Positions 53,635 through 62,418 of a stretch of 64,000 nt of DNA are shown piece by piece; positions within the stretch are counted from its first letter, which is position 1; every line of letters begins with the position of its first letter. Made by a program: the position numbers and the translations under genes. Source of the stretch: Rudaea cellulosilytica DSM 22992. GTDB lineage: Bacteria > Pseudomonadota > Gammaproteobacteria > Xanthomonadales > Rhodanobacteraceae. Where the stretch lies: positions 719,652 to 783,651 of the forward strand of contig NZ_KB899241.1 of the NCBI RefSeq assembly GCF_000378125.1, given 5' to 3'. A model generated the notes under the pieces. It was given only the letters and a program-made list of their open reading frames with translations. It was not told the origin of the DNA and did no database searches.

Positions 53635-55785
53635 TCAGCGCTTCCACGTGACGTGCACGCCGGCGAATACGGAGCATCCCGGCGCCGGCTCGAAGTAGCG
53701 ACCGTTGCTCTCGTTGACGATGACCGATCCGGCGTAATTCTTGTCGAACAGGTTCTGCACGCGCAGGAAGGTGGAAACGGTCGTCGACGCGGTCTCGAAC
53801 ACATAACCGGTACCGAGCGACAGCGTGCCGTAGCCCGGCGCATATTGGGTGTTGAGGTCGTTGACCGGCGTCGCGCTCGCGGCGTTCGCCTCGATCGTCG
53901 CGTTCCAGCCAAGTGCCTCGCCCCAGCGCAGCGCGGCGTAGAGGTTCGAGCGCGGCACGCCCGGGATGCGTGCGCCCGCGGCGACGGGTGTGTTCGGTTT
54001 CGTGCAGGTCGACGCGGCCGGGCAGGTGAGGAACGGCGAGAGGAATTTCGCGTCGAGATACGTGTAGGCCAGTTGCGCATGCCAGCGCGCCGCGAGCGGC
54101 AGGTCGAGCTTGAACTCCGCGCCGCGCCGGCGCGCGCGGTCGACGTTCTGGTAGGTCGTGCGGCCGCCGCTCGACGTGGCCACGGCGATCTCGTTGCGCG
54201 TGTCTGCGTTGAACACGGCGACATCGAATTCGCCGCCGCTCTCAAAGTGCCACTTCGAGCCGACTTCGCCATTGCGGCTGCGCGCAGGCACGAGGCCGAA
54301 GTTGATGCCGGCGCTGCCGTCGGGTCGATAGCCGAGTTCGTTGAACGTCGGCGTCTCGAAGCCGCGCCCGTACGAGGCGTAGAGATGCCACTGCTCGTTG
54401 GCGCGGTAGAGCAGGCCCGCGACCGGTGTCGTCGCCGAATAGTCCGCGCGGCCGCTGTCGTTGCCATTGCCCGGCACGATGTAGTTGTCGTCGGCGGAGA
54501 ATTTCACTTCGCTGTGGCGCAGGCCGGCGCTGGCAAGCCAGTTGTCGGCGAAGCTCCATGTCGCCTGTGCGTACTCATCGAAGTTGGAAACGAGATTCTG
54601 CTCGTCGCGGCGCAACGCGCCTTTCACGCCGAGCGTGCTGCCGAGATAGTTGTTGTAGCCTTGGCGATGCTGGTCCTGGCGATCGTAGCTGACGCCAACC
54701 GCGAGATCGAACGGCCGCTCGGCCAGGACACTGTTGTACGTCCAGCGCGCGTCGCCGCCGCCGTAGTCGCCGCCGAGTTCGATTACGCCGCCCGGACTCG
54801 TCGCCGCTTTCTGCGTCGCCACCGGGATCGACTGGAATTGCTCGACGTCGCGGTGGCCGAGGTAGCCGAGCACGCGCAGGCTTTGCGTGTCGCTCAACGG
54901 CTGCTCGTAGATCGCACCACCCTGCTGCTGGTGCACGCTCTTGCGCGTGTCGAACAGCGCAGCACTTGCCACCGCCTGGCGCGGGTCGGTTTCGAACTGC
55001 GCGCGCGTCAGACCGAGCGCATCGTCGGCGTTCGGCAGCGCGACCGTGTTCGCGAGCAGGGTGAGCTTGCGTCCCGCGCCGAGGTCGAACGTGAACTTGG
55101 CGTTGCCATTGCTGCGTTCGGCGTAGCCGTGGCCGCGGTAGCCGTCGGTGTGAAACTGCGACAGGTCCACGTTGTAGCCGACGATGCCTTCACGCCCGCG
55201 CGCATTCGCGCCGAGGCGCAGCGTGCCGTAGCTGCCGCCGGTCGCATCGAAACGCCATTCGGGACGATCGCTGCCGTCGGCGGTGAAGATCTGAATCACG
55301 CCGCCGGATGAGTTTCCGTACAGCGCCGAGAACGGTCCGCGCAGCACCTCGATGCGTTCGGCCGCGCCGAGCGGGAAGTTCGAGACTTGGCCCTGGCCGT
55401 CGGGCATCGTTGCCGGAATGCCGTCGACGTAGAGGTGCACACCGCGCACGCCGAAGGTCGAGCGCGCACCGAAGCCGCGGATCGAGATCTGTTCGTCTTG
55501 CGCATAGTTCTGTCGATCGCGTGTGAGTAGTCCCGGAACGCCTTGCAGGAATTCGGACGGATTGACGCCGAGCGAGTCGCCCGGCGCAACCTTGACCGAG
55601 TCGATCGCGCCGGGCACATCGAACGCGGAATGCTCGCTGCGCGTCGCCGTAACGACGATGTCGGGCAGGACCGGCTTGGGCTGCGCATCCGTTGCGTCCG
55701 CATCGGCCGCATGCGCGACGCGGAGCGGACCGAGCGCGATGCAAATGGGCAGTGCGGCGACGAGAAATGGAAAAGGCTTCAGCAC
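53635..55785 (-). CDS. pqqU: TonB-dependent PQQ receptor (YncD/PqqU-like)
   Basis: 716-residue outer-membrane receptor. The plug contains RQNYAQDEQISIRGFGAR, GVRGVHLYVDGIPATMPDG and LRGPFSALYGNSSGGV; the barrel has NYIVPGNGNDSG, YGRGFETPTFNEL and ends with SVIVNESNGRYFEPAPG and a terminal Arg. These blocks match, nearly word for word, what I know of E. coli YncD, the receptor that imports pyrroloquinoline quinone (renamed PqqU). Its place next to a PQQ-dependent dehydrogenase fits that role. The TonB-box region is LPDIVVTAT. Confidence 0.88.
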   Translation of the reverse strand: MLKPFPFLVAALPICIALGPLRVAHAADADATDAQPKPVLPDIVVTATRSEHSAFDVPGAIDSVKVAPGDSLGVNPSEFLQGVPGLLTRDRQNYAQDEQISIRGFGARSTFGVRGVHLYVDGIPATMPDGQGQVSNFPLGAAERIEVLRGPFSALYGNSSGGVIQIFTADGSDRPEWRFDATGGSYGTLRLGANARGREGIVGYNVDLSQFHTDGYRGHGYAERSNGNAKFTFDLGAGRKLTLLANTVALPNADDALGLTRAQFETDPRQAVASAALFDTRKSVHQQQGGAIYEQPLSDTQSLRVLGYLGHRDVEQFQSIPVATQKAATSPGGVIELGGDYGGGDARWTYNSVLAERPFDLAVGVSYDRQDQHRQGYNNYLGSTLGVKGALRRDEQNLVSNFDEYAQATWSFADNWLASAGLRHSEVKFSADDNYIVPGNGNDSGRADYSATTPVAGLLYRANEQWHLYASYGRGFETPTFNELGYRPDGSAGINFGLVPARSRNGEVGSKWHFESGGEFDVAVFNADTRNEIAVATSSGGRTTYQNVDRARRRGAEFKLDLPLAARWHAQLAYTYLDAKFLSPFLTCPAASTCTKPNTPVAAGARIPGVPRSNLYAALRWGEALGWNATIEANAASATPVNDLNTQYAPGYGTLSLGTGYVFETASTTVSTFLRVQNLFDKNYAGSVIVNESNGRYFEPAPGCSVFAGVHVTWKR

Positions 55786-55907
55786 AAATATCCCCGGGGC
55801 GTTGGCGCTATGACGCGCCTTCGCAACGAATGGTATCGGTCGCGTCGCGATTCGCGTCTAGTGATTTTCTTGATTTTTCGATTTCGAGCGGTGCGGCGGA
55901 ATTCGCC

Positions 55908-56294
55908 TCAATCGACTTTTCCTTGCGCGCGCAGGGCATCGAACTCCGCATCGCTGAACAACCGCGAGCGCACGAGGAAACGCACGCCGCGGCCGTTCTC
56001 GAGCGAGAACATGCCGCCTTGGCCGGCCACGACGTCGATAATCAATTGGGTGTGCTTCCAATATTCGAACTGCGGTTTGCTGATGTAGAACGGCAGGCCG
56101 CCGATGTCGCCGAGGCGCACGTCGCTGTCATCGCCGACGAGGAACTCACTGCGCGGATAACACATCGGCGAGGACCCGTCGCAGCAGCCGCCCGACTGGT
56201 GGAACAGCAAGTCAGTACCATATTCGGCACACAATTCGCCGATCAGCGCGACTGCCGCCGGTGTCGCCGTCACTTGCAGCGGTAGCTCGGCCAT
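55908..56294 (-). CDS. DUF779 protein
   Basis: 128-residue small protein with FHQSGGCCDGSSPMCYP, the conserved Cys motif of DUF779, and EYWKHTQLIIDVVAGQGGMFSLE. DUF779 genes usually lie beside acetaldehyde/aldehyde dehydrogenase genes (AdhB-associated). No signal peptide. It follows the fused binding/cytochrome gene by 70 bp. A metal- or redox-linked accessory role is likely but unproven. Confidence 0.9.
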   Translation of the reverse strand: MAELPLQVTATPAAVALIGELCAEYGTDLLFHQSGGCCDGSSPMCYPRSEFLVGDDSDVRLGDIGGLPFYISKPQFEYWKHTQLIIDVVAGQGGMFSLENGRGVRFLVRSRLFSDAEFDALRAQGKVD

Positions 56295-56364
56295 GATTGC
56301 CTCCTCGTTGCGGCGGAAGCGCGCCGACCCATGCGGCCGGCGCGCCGTCGGGCCGTTGCCGTTC

Positions 56365-57618
56365 CTATTCGCCGTAGTAGCGGATCGGAACGCGCGATTT
56401 GATCGCCTCGTCGTAGCTCAACTCTTTGCTTCCGGACGGATAGCCGTTCTGCTTGAGCAGGTACGCCATGATGTCGACGTTCTGCTCGTCGGTGAGGCTG
56501 CCCGGTTTCTGTGCCGGCATCAGCTTGGCGACGAAGCGGAAGATCTCGTCGACGTGGAAGTCGTAGCTCGGGTCGGCAAAATCCTTGCCCTTCAACGCCG
56601 GGCCAGGGTAGCCGCCACGCTGTCCGTCCAGCAGCGGGCCGTGGCACATGCTGCAGTTCTGGAAGTAGGCTGTCGTGCCCTTGGCCGCCTGTTCCTCGGT
56701 ATACAGCGCCGGTGGTTTTGCCTTCGCGCTCTTCGACCTAGCGACTTTCGCCGCGGCCTTCGGTTTCTCGTCGCCGCAGCGCTGCGCCGTCGCGGGAGGT
56801 CGCAGTCCGAGCGTGTGTCGCGCGATCGAAGCCTGCGGCGTGCGCGCCGTGGCGGCCAGATACGGCTTGACCAGGGCGTCGAGCTTCACTCCGCGCAGCG
56901 CGTCAAGTCCCTTCGCGAAAACCGCGGCGGCATCCTTCGACGCTGGCGCGTACAACGCGACGAGATTCCACTGCATGTGCGCTCCGGGCAGAAGTTGCGA
57001 ACGCAGGCCGGCAGCGTGATGCTCATTCTCATAGGCTTGCAGGAACGACAGCCAGGTCAGCCCGGCCGCGATCTTGCCCCTGGCCACGTCGGCGAGCATG
57101 TCGGCATCGTTGCGGTAGACGTGCATGACGATGTTCGGGTGGCTGCTGAACAGCATGCCCGCCCAGGTGTCGAGCTGGGCGATGCCGACTTCGCTGCCCT
57201 GACGCAGTTCGGCCAGCGACTTCGTCGGCGCTTTGCTGCGCTGGACCATGACGAAGCCGGTGCCGGCATAAGCTGGCGTCGCCTCGACGCGTGGTGGCAA
57301 GTGCGGATCGTTGACGTCGACCGGAAAGCCCATGATGAGCGCGCACTCGTTTTCGGCGAGACGGGCGAACTTGGCGATCGGGAAGCCGTCGTCTTCTTCC
57401 TTGCCGTGGCCGACGAACGCGACCGGTTCCATCGCATAGCCTTGCGTCGCCAGCGCTTCGCGCGCGATGCGCGTGTCGGTCGCCGAGGTCGGGTTGGCCG
57501 AATCGATGCACACCTTGATCGTCGTTGCCGCGTCGGCGCGGTGCGTGAGCACCGCGCCGAGCGCGAACGTTGCGGCGATCGCGAGACGCGCCGCGGTTCT
57601 GTCAGAGCGAGAAGACAT
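56365..57618 (-). CDS. Fusion of XoxJ/PedG-like binding protein and cytochrome c
   Basis: 417-residue exported protein. The ATG at 57618 overlaps the dehydrogenase gene by 17 bp. Signal cut near ADA (30). Residues 33-265 are a periplasmic-binding-like domain as in quinoprotein-associated XoxJ/MoxJ/PedG (IKVCIDSANP, GFPVDVND, SEVGIAQLDTWAG). A Lys/Ala linker (285-303) leads to a cytochrome c domain with CSMCH (322-326) and probable axial Met 367 (LMPAQKPGSL). In characterised methylotrophs these two functions are separate proteins (XoxJ and XoxG). This one should both contact and drain electrons from the PQQ dehydrogenase. Confidence 0.88.
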   Translation of the reverse strand: MSSRSDRTAARLAIAATFALGAVLTHRADAATTIKVCIDSANPTSATDTRIAREALATQGYAMEPVAFVGHGKEEDDGFPIAKFARLAENECALIMGFPVDVNDPHLPPRVEATPAYAGTGFVMVQRSKAPTKSLAELRQGSEVGIAQLDTWAGMLFSSHPNIVMHVYRNDADMLADVARGKIAAGLTWLSFLQAYENEHHAAGLRSQLLPGAHMQWNLVALYAPASKDAAAVFAKGLDALRGVKLDALVKPYLAATARTPQASIARHTLGLRPPATAQRCGDEKPKAAAKVARSKSAKAKPPALYTEEQAAKGTTAYFQNCSMCHGPLLDGQRGGYPGPALKGKDFADPSYDFHVDEIFRFVAKLMPAQKPGSLTDEQNVDIMAYLLKQNGYPSGSKELSYDEAIKSRVPIRYYGE

Positions 57619-59317
57619 ACAGGTGTCCGCCCTTCGGGATCGCCTTGACCGCCGGGTCGTTGGCCATCTGGCCGCCCCAGATCGGGCTCGCGCCACCCCA
57701 GCCGGCCCAGACGGCGATGTACTGCTTGCCACCGACTTTGTAGGTCGTCGGCACGCCGATGATGCCCGAGGTGAGCTGGTCGCTCTTCCACAGCACCTTG
57801 CCGGTCTTCGAGTCAAAGGCATGCAGATAACCATCCGAACTGCCGCTGATCACGAGGCCGCCGCCGGTCGCGAGCATCGGTCCGTTCCATGGCAATGCCG
57901 TGTCGAACTTCCACACCTGCTTGCCGGTGTTAAGGTCGAGTGCCTGCACGGTGCCCCAGTTGTTGTTCGCCGGGTCGTGCTTGACCTCGAAACTGGCATC
58001 GAGGAACGCGAGGCCGGCTTTGTATGCGACCGGTTCGCTGCCCTTGATGTCCATACAGGCGTTGAGCGTCGGGATGAACACCAGATGCTGGGTCGGATCG
58101 ATCGCGGTCGGCCACCAGTTCTTGCCGCCAAGGAAGCTCGGGCAGGCGAAGACCTGCTTGTCGACAGTTGGACGCAGGTCGGCGGCTGTCTGGTTCACGC
58201 CGTCCTTCAAGCCGGTCACGGTGTTGGTGTGGACGAACGGCTCGGCATAGATCGGCTTTCCGGTCGTGCGATCGAGCGCGTAGTAATAGCCGTTGCGATC
58301 GGCGTGGACCAAGGCTTTGTAATTCTTGCCCTCGTAGGTGATGTCGGTCAGGATCGGCTCGTTCGTGCCGTCATAGTCCCAGGTGTCGTTTTCGGTCCAC
58401 TGGTAGTACCACTTGATCTTGCCGGTCGCGGGGTTCAGCGCGAGGACCGAATCCGTGTACAGGTTCTTGCCCGGACGCAGTGTCGCCAGCCACGGGCCCG
58501 GGTTGCCGACGGTCCAGAACAGCGTGTCGGTCTCGGTGTCGTACGAGCCCGGCAGCCACGGATTGCCGCCGCCGGTCTGGTACGCGCCCTTCGGCCACGT
58601 ATCGCCGCCCGGCTCGCCCGGCGCGGCAGTCGTGTGCGTCTGCCAGAGGATCTTGCCGGTCTTGGCATCGAGCGCCGAGATGAAGCCGCGTGCGCCGTAC
58701 TCGCCGCCGCCGGTGCCGACGATGACCTTGCCCTTGACGATGAGCGGTGCCGACGTCATGAAATAGCCGACGCCAGGATCCCACAGCTTGGTGCTCCACT
58801 TCTCCTTGCCGGTCTTCGCGTCGAGCGCGATGACGTGATTGTCGAGCGTCTCGAGGTAGACATTGTTCTCGTACAGCGCCGCGCCGCGGTTGACGACATC
58901 GCAGCACACGGTCTTCAGCGCCTTCTCGTTGATCTTGGCAACGTACTTCCACAACTCCTTGCCGGTCGCCGCGTCGAACGCGACGACGTGATCCATCGGC
59001 GTCGTTACGATCATGACGTCGCCGTTGACCAGTGGGGCACCTTCGTGGCCCTGAGTCAGGTCGCTCTTGTAATCCCAGGCGACCTTGAGCTTGCTGACGT
59101 TGGTTGCATTGATTTCGCCGTGCGGCGAGTAGCCCGACGCCGTGTAGTCGTGCCGGTACATCAGCCAGCCGTCGTCCTTGGCCGCGTTGACGAGACGTGC
59201 GTCGGTCACGGCCTGGTAGTCCGCGGCCAGCGCCTGTGTGCTTCCTGTGCCGAGCACGGTGAAGCCGAGTGCGCATGCGCTGAACAGTCGGTTCGCTTTG
59301 ATTCGATGGAAAGTCAT
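57602..59317 (-). CDS. PQQ-dependent alcohol dehydrogenase, lanthanide-type signature
   Basis: 571-residue periplasmic quinoprotein (signal cut near ALA, 31). The eight-blade propeller shows W-motif repeats (DAATGKELWKY, DAKTGKEKWST, DLNTGKQVWKF, DSKTGKVLWKS). The vicinal disulfide is C138-C139 (TVCCDV), E206 (GGGEYG) and N271 (GNPGPW) are the metal ligands, D314 is the catalytic base. Two residues on, D316 (WDYDG) supplies the extra carboxylate typical of lanthanide enzymes such as XoxF and PedH; calcium enzymes have Ala or Ser there. So a Ln-dependent alcohol dehydrogenase is predicted. Confidence 0.92.
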   Translation of the reverse strand: MTFHRIKANRLFSACALGFTVLGTGSTQALAADYQAVTDARLVNAAKDDGWLMYRHDYTASGYSPHGEINATNVSKLKVAWDYKSDLTQGHEGAPLVNGDVMIVTTPMDHVVAFDAATGKELWKYVAKINEKALKTVCCDVVNRGAALYENNVYLETLDNHVIALDAKTGKEKWSTKLWDPGVGYFMTSAPLIVKGKVIVGTGGGEYGARGFISALDAKTGKILWQTHTTAAPGEPGGDTWPKGAYQTGGGNPWLPGSYDTETDTLFWTVGNPGPWLATLRPGKNLYTDSVLALNPATGKIKWYYQWTENDTWDYDGTNEPILTDITYEGKNYKALVHADRNGYYYALDRTTGKPIYAEPFVHTNTVTGLKDGVNQTAADLRPTVDKQVFACPSFLGGKNWWPTAIDPTQHLVFIPTLNACMDIKGSEPVAYKAGLAFLDASFEVKHDPANNNWGTVQALDLNTGKQVWKFDTALPWNGPMLATGGGLVISGSSDGYLHAFDSKTGKVLWKSDQLTSGIIGVPTTYKVGGKQYIAVWAGWGGASPIWGGQMANDPAVKAIPKGGHLYVFSL

Positions 59318-59339
59318 GAGTTTTTCCTTGGTTCGATGA

Positions 59340-60527
59340 TCAGAAGAAAATGATTCCGCCGAGCGAGCCGCCGAACATCTTCGCGGTATTGCCCAGGTAG
59401 TCCTTCGAGCGCGTGTCGCCTATTTCGCCGGCGAGCGTGATGCTCTTGGTCAGGCCGTAGTAGAGGCCGGCGGTGACGTTGGTGTTCGACTTGAACGAGC
59501 CGTTGAGCGCGACGTTGGTCGCGTTGTCGTCCTTGTTGCGGCTCTCGCCGTAGTTGAGGCCGAACTTGAGCTTGTCGGTGACCTTGTAGGTGCCTTGGAT
59601 CAGATAGTTGCGACCCTTGACCGGTCCCTGGTCGCCATCGGTCAGAATGCCGATGCCCTTGCCTTCCTGATAATTGGCGAGGAAGCCGAACGGACCGTTG
59701 GCATACGACACGCCGATTTCGCCCGCCGTCTCGGCGAAGCCGCCGGTACCGGCGCCGGCGTCGGCGAAGTGCTGCATCTTCGCGCCGATCCAGGCCTTGA
59801 AGCCGTTGCCCGACCAGGCCAGTTGCGCCTGGTATTGCGGCCCTGCCTGCGAGGCGTACAAGCCGCTGTCGACCGGACTGACGAGAGCACCAGTGAAAGT
59901 GAAGCCACTGCCAAGCACGGGCGAGGTGTAGGTCATCTGGCCATAGGTGCCGAGGTAGGTGTAACCGGCACCGATGTGGCCGAGGGTGACGCGACCGCGT
60001 TGCGTCGCTTGCACCGGCGCACCGGCACCGAGCAAGGTCATGTCGCTCAAGATCGCATTCGCGCCGAACACGCCGTAGTCGCGGCCGATCTTGAGCGTGC
60101 CCGCTTCCGCCGTGCCGATCGTGAAGAACGCCTGGCGCACATCGACGGCGCTGTTCGCGGCGATGCCGGAATCGGTGGCCGCGTGCACCATGATGCCGAT
60201 CGTGCCGCCGATGTCGAGGCCATCCTGGCTGGTCTTGAACTTGGTGATGAGCCCGCTCGGCAGCAGGCCGTTGCCGATTGAGGTCTTGCTGCTTTCGCCG
60301 CTGCAGCCGAGCCCTCGCCCGGCGAGTGCCGGACCGCCGACCGCGTCGCCCGAGCAGCTCACCGTCGTCGCATAAGCATTGACGATGCCGCCGACGTCGA
60401 CGGTCCAGTCTCCCGACACGATCTCGACCGCGCCGGCTTGCCCCGCGGCCAACGCAGCAGCGATGGCCGCTGCCGTCAACAGTCGCTGCTGCGACCGTCT
60501 GGATTGCTTCAATGGAATTGCGTGCAC
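59340..60527 (-). CDS. Gram-negative porin
   Basis: 395-residue outer-membrane barrel. I choose the GTG at 60527 (VHAIPLKQSRRSQQ) because a GGGAGGA site lies 4 bp before it; an upstream TTG is possible. Signal cut near AGA (36). The barrel shows repeated amphipathic strands with VDVRQAFFTIGTAEAGTLKIGRDYGVF, the porin signature, and a terminal Phe (GIIFF). Two Cys near residue 59 and 74 may form a loop disulfide. Between the aldehyde and alcohol dehydrogenase genes, it probably admits the alcohol substrate. Confidence 0.87.
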   Translation of the reverse strand: MHAIPLKQSRRSQQRLLTAAAIAAALAAGQAGAVEIVSGDWTVDVGGIVNAYATTVSCSGDAVGGPALAGRGLGCSGESSKTSIGNGLLPSGLITKFKTSQDGLDIGGTIGIMVHAATDSGIAANSAVDVRQAFFTIGTAEAGTLKIGRDYGVFGANAILSDMTLLGAGAPVQATQRGRVTLGHIGAGYTYLGTYGQMTYTSPVLGSGFTFTGALVSPVDSGLYASQAGPQYQAQLAWSGNGFKAWIGAKMQHFADAGAGTGGFAETAGEIGVSYANGPFGFLANYQEGKGIGILTDGDQGPVKGRNYLIQGTYKVTDKLKFGLNYGESRNKDDNATNVALNGSFKSNTNVTAGLYYGLTKSITLAGEIGDTRSKDYLGNTAKMFGGSLGGIIFF

Positions 60528-60616
60528 GTTTCCTCCCAAACAGTGGTTGATGGAAAAACTACTTCGCGGCAGCCGCGCAGCGCCTCGTTGCCGTTACGCG
60601 GCCGCACACATCCCCA

Positions 60617-60636
60617 GCGCGGGCCGGAGCCCGCGC
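60617..60636. terminator. 8-bp GC stem, 4-nt loop hairpin between porin and ALDH genes
   Basis: GCGCGGGC pairs with GCCCGCGC around CGGA, 29 bp after the aldehyde dehydrogenase stop on the minus strand. No T run follows, so it may attenuate rather than stop transcription into the porin gene. Confidence 0.35.
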
Positions 60637-60664
60637 GTTCCTGCGTCTGCCTACGTGATGCGGA

Positions 60665-62185
<1,521 letters not shown>

Positions 62186-62222
62186 GACACTGAGGCTCCG
62201 GGTTGATGGGCGCCTACCTAGA

Positions 62223-62237
62223 GCACGCAGCGTGCCA
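62223..62237 (-). promoter_or_regulatory. Sigma-54 (-24/-12) promoter of the aldehyde dehydrogenase gene
   Basis: Minus strand: TGGCAC (62237-62232), five bases, GTGC (62226-62223), with T before and G after the -24 element: an excellent match to TGGCACG-N4-TTGC with one mismatch at the -12 box. Transcription would start about 62213, giving a 28-nt leader before the ATG at 62185. Confidence 0.85.
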
Positions 62238-62358
62238 ATCCGCTGTACTGCCGTGGTGCAACATCGTAAAAACACTTGCCCGCAAATGCCCACCTCAGTG
62301 CATTGCTGCGCTGCGCAATACCTGGCATTTGGTCTGTATTGCAATCGTTGAAAATTTG

Positions 62359-62407
62359 TGTCCAGACTTGAAACAGTTGCTCAAAACGACTGTCGCAAAA
62401 AGCGACA
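62359..62407. promoter_or_regulatory. Two TGT-N11-ACA upstream activator sites
   Basis: TGTCCAGACTTGAAACA (62359-62375) and TGTCGC-AAAAA-GCGACA (62391-62407), 32 bp apart centre to centre, about three helical turns. They are 120-170 bp upstream of the sigma-54 promoter, the distance expected for an enhancer-binding activator; the perfect palindrome also ends 11 bp before the activator ATG, so autoregulation is possible. Confidence 0.7.
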
Positions 62408-62418
62408 CCCGGCATTCC

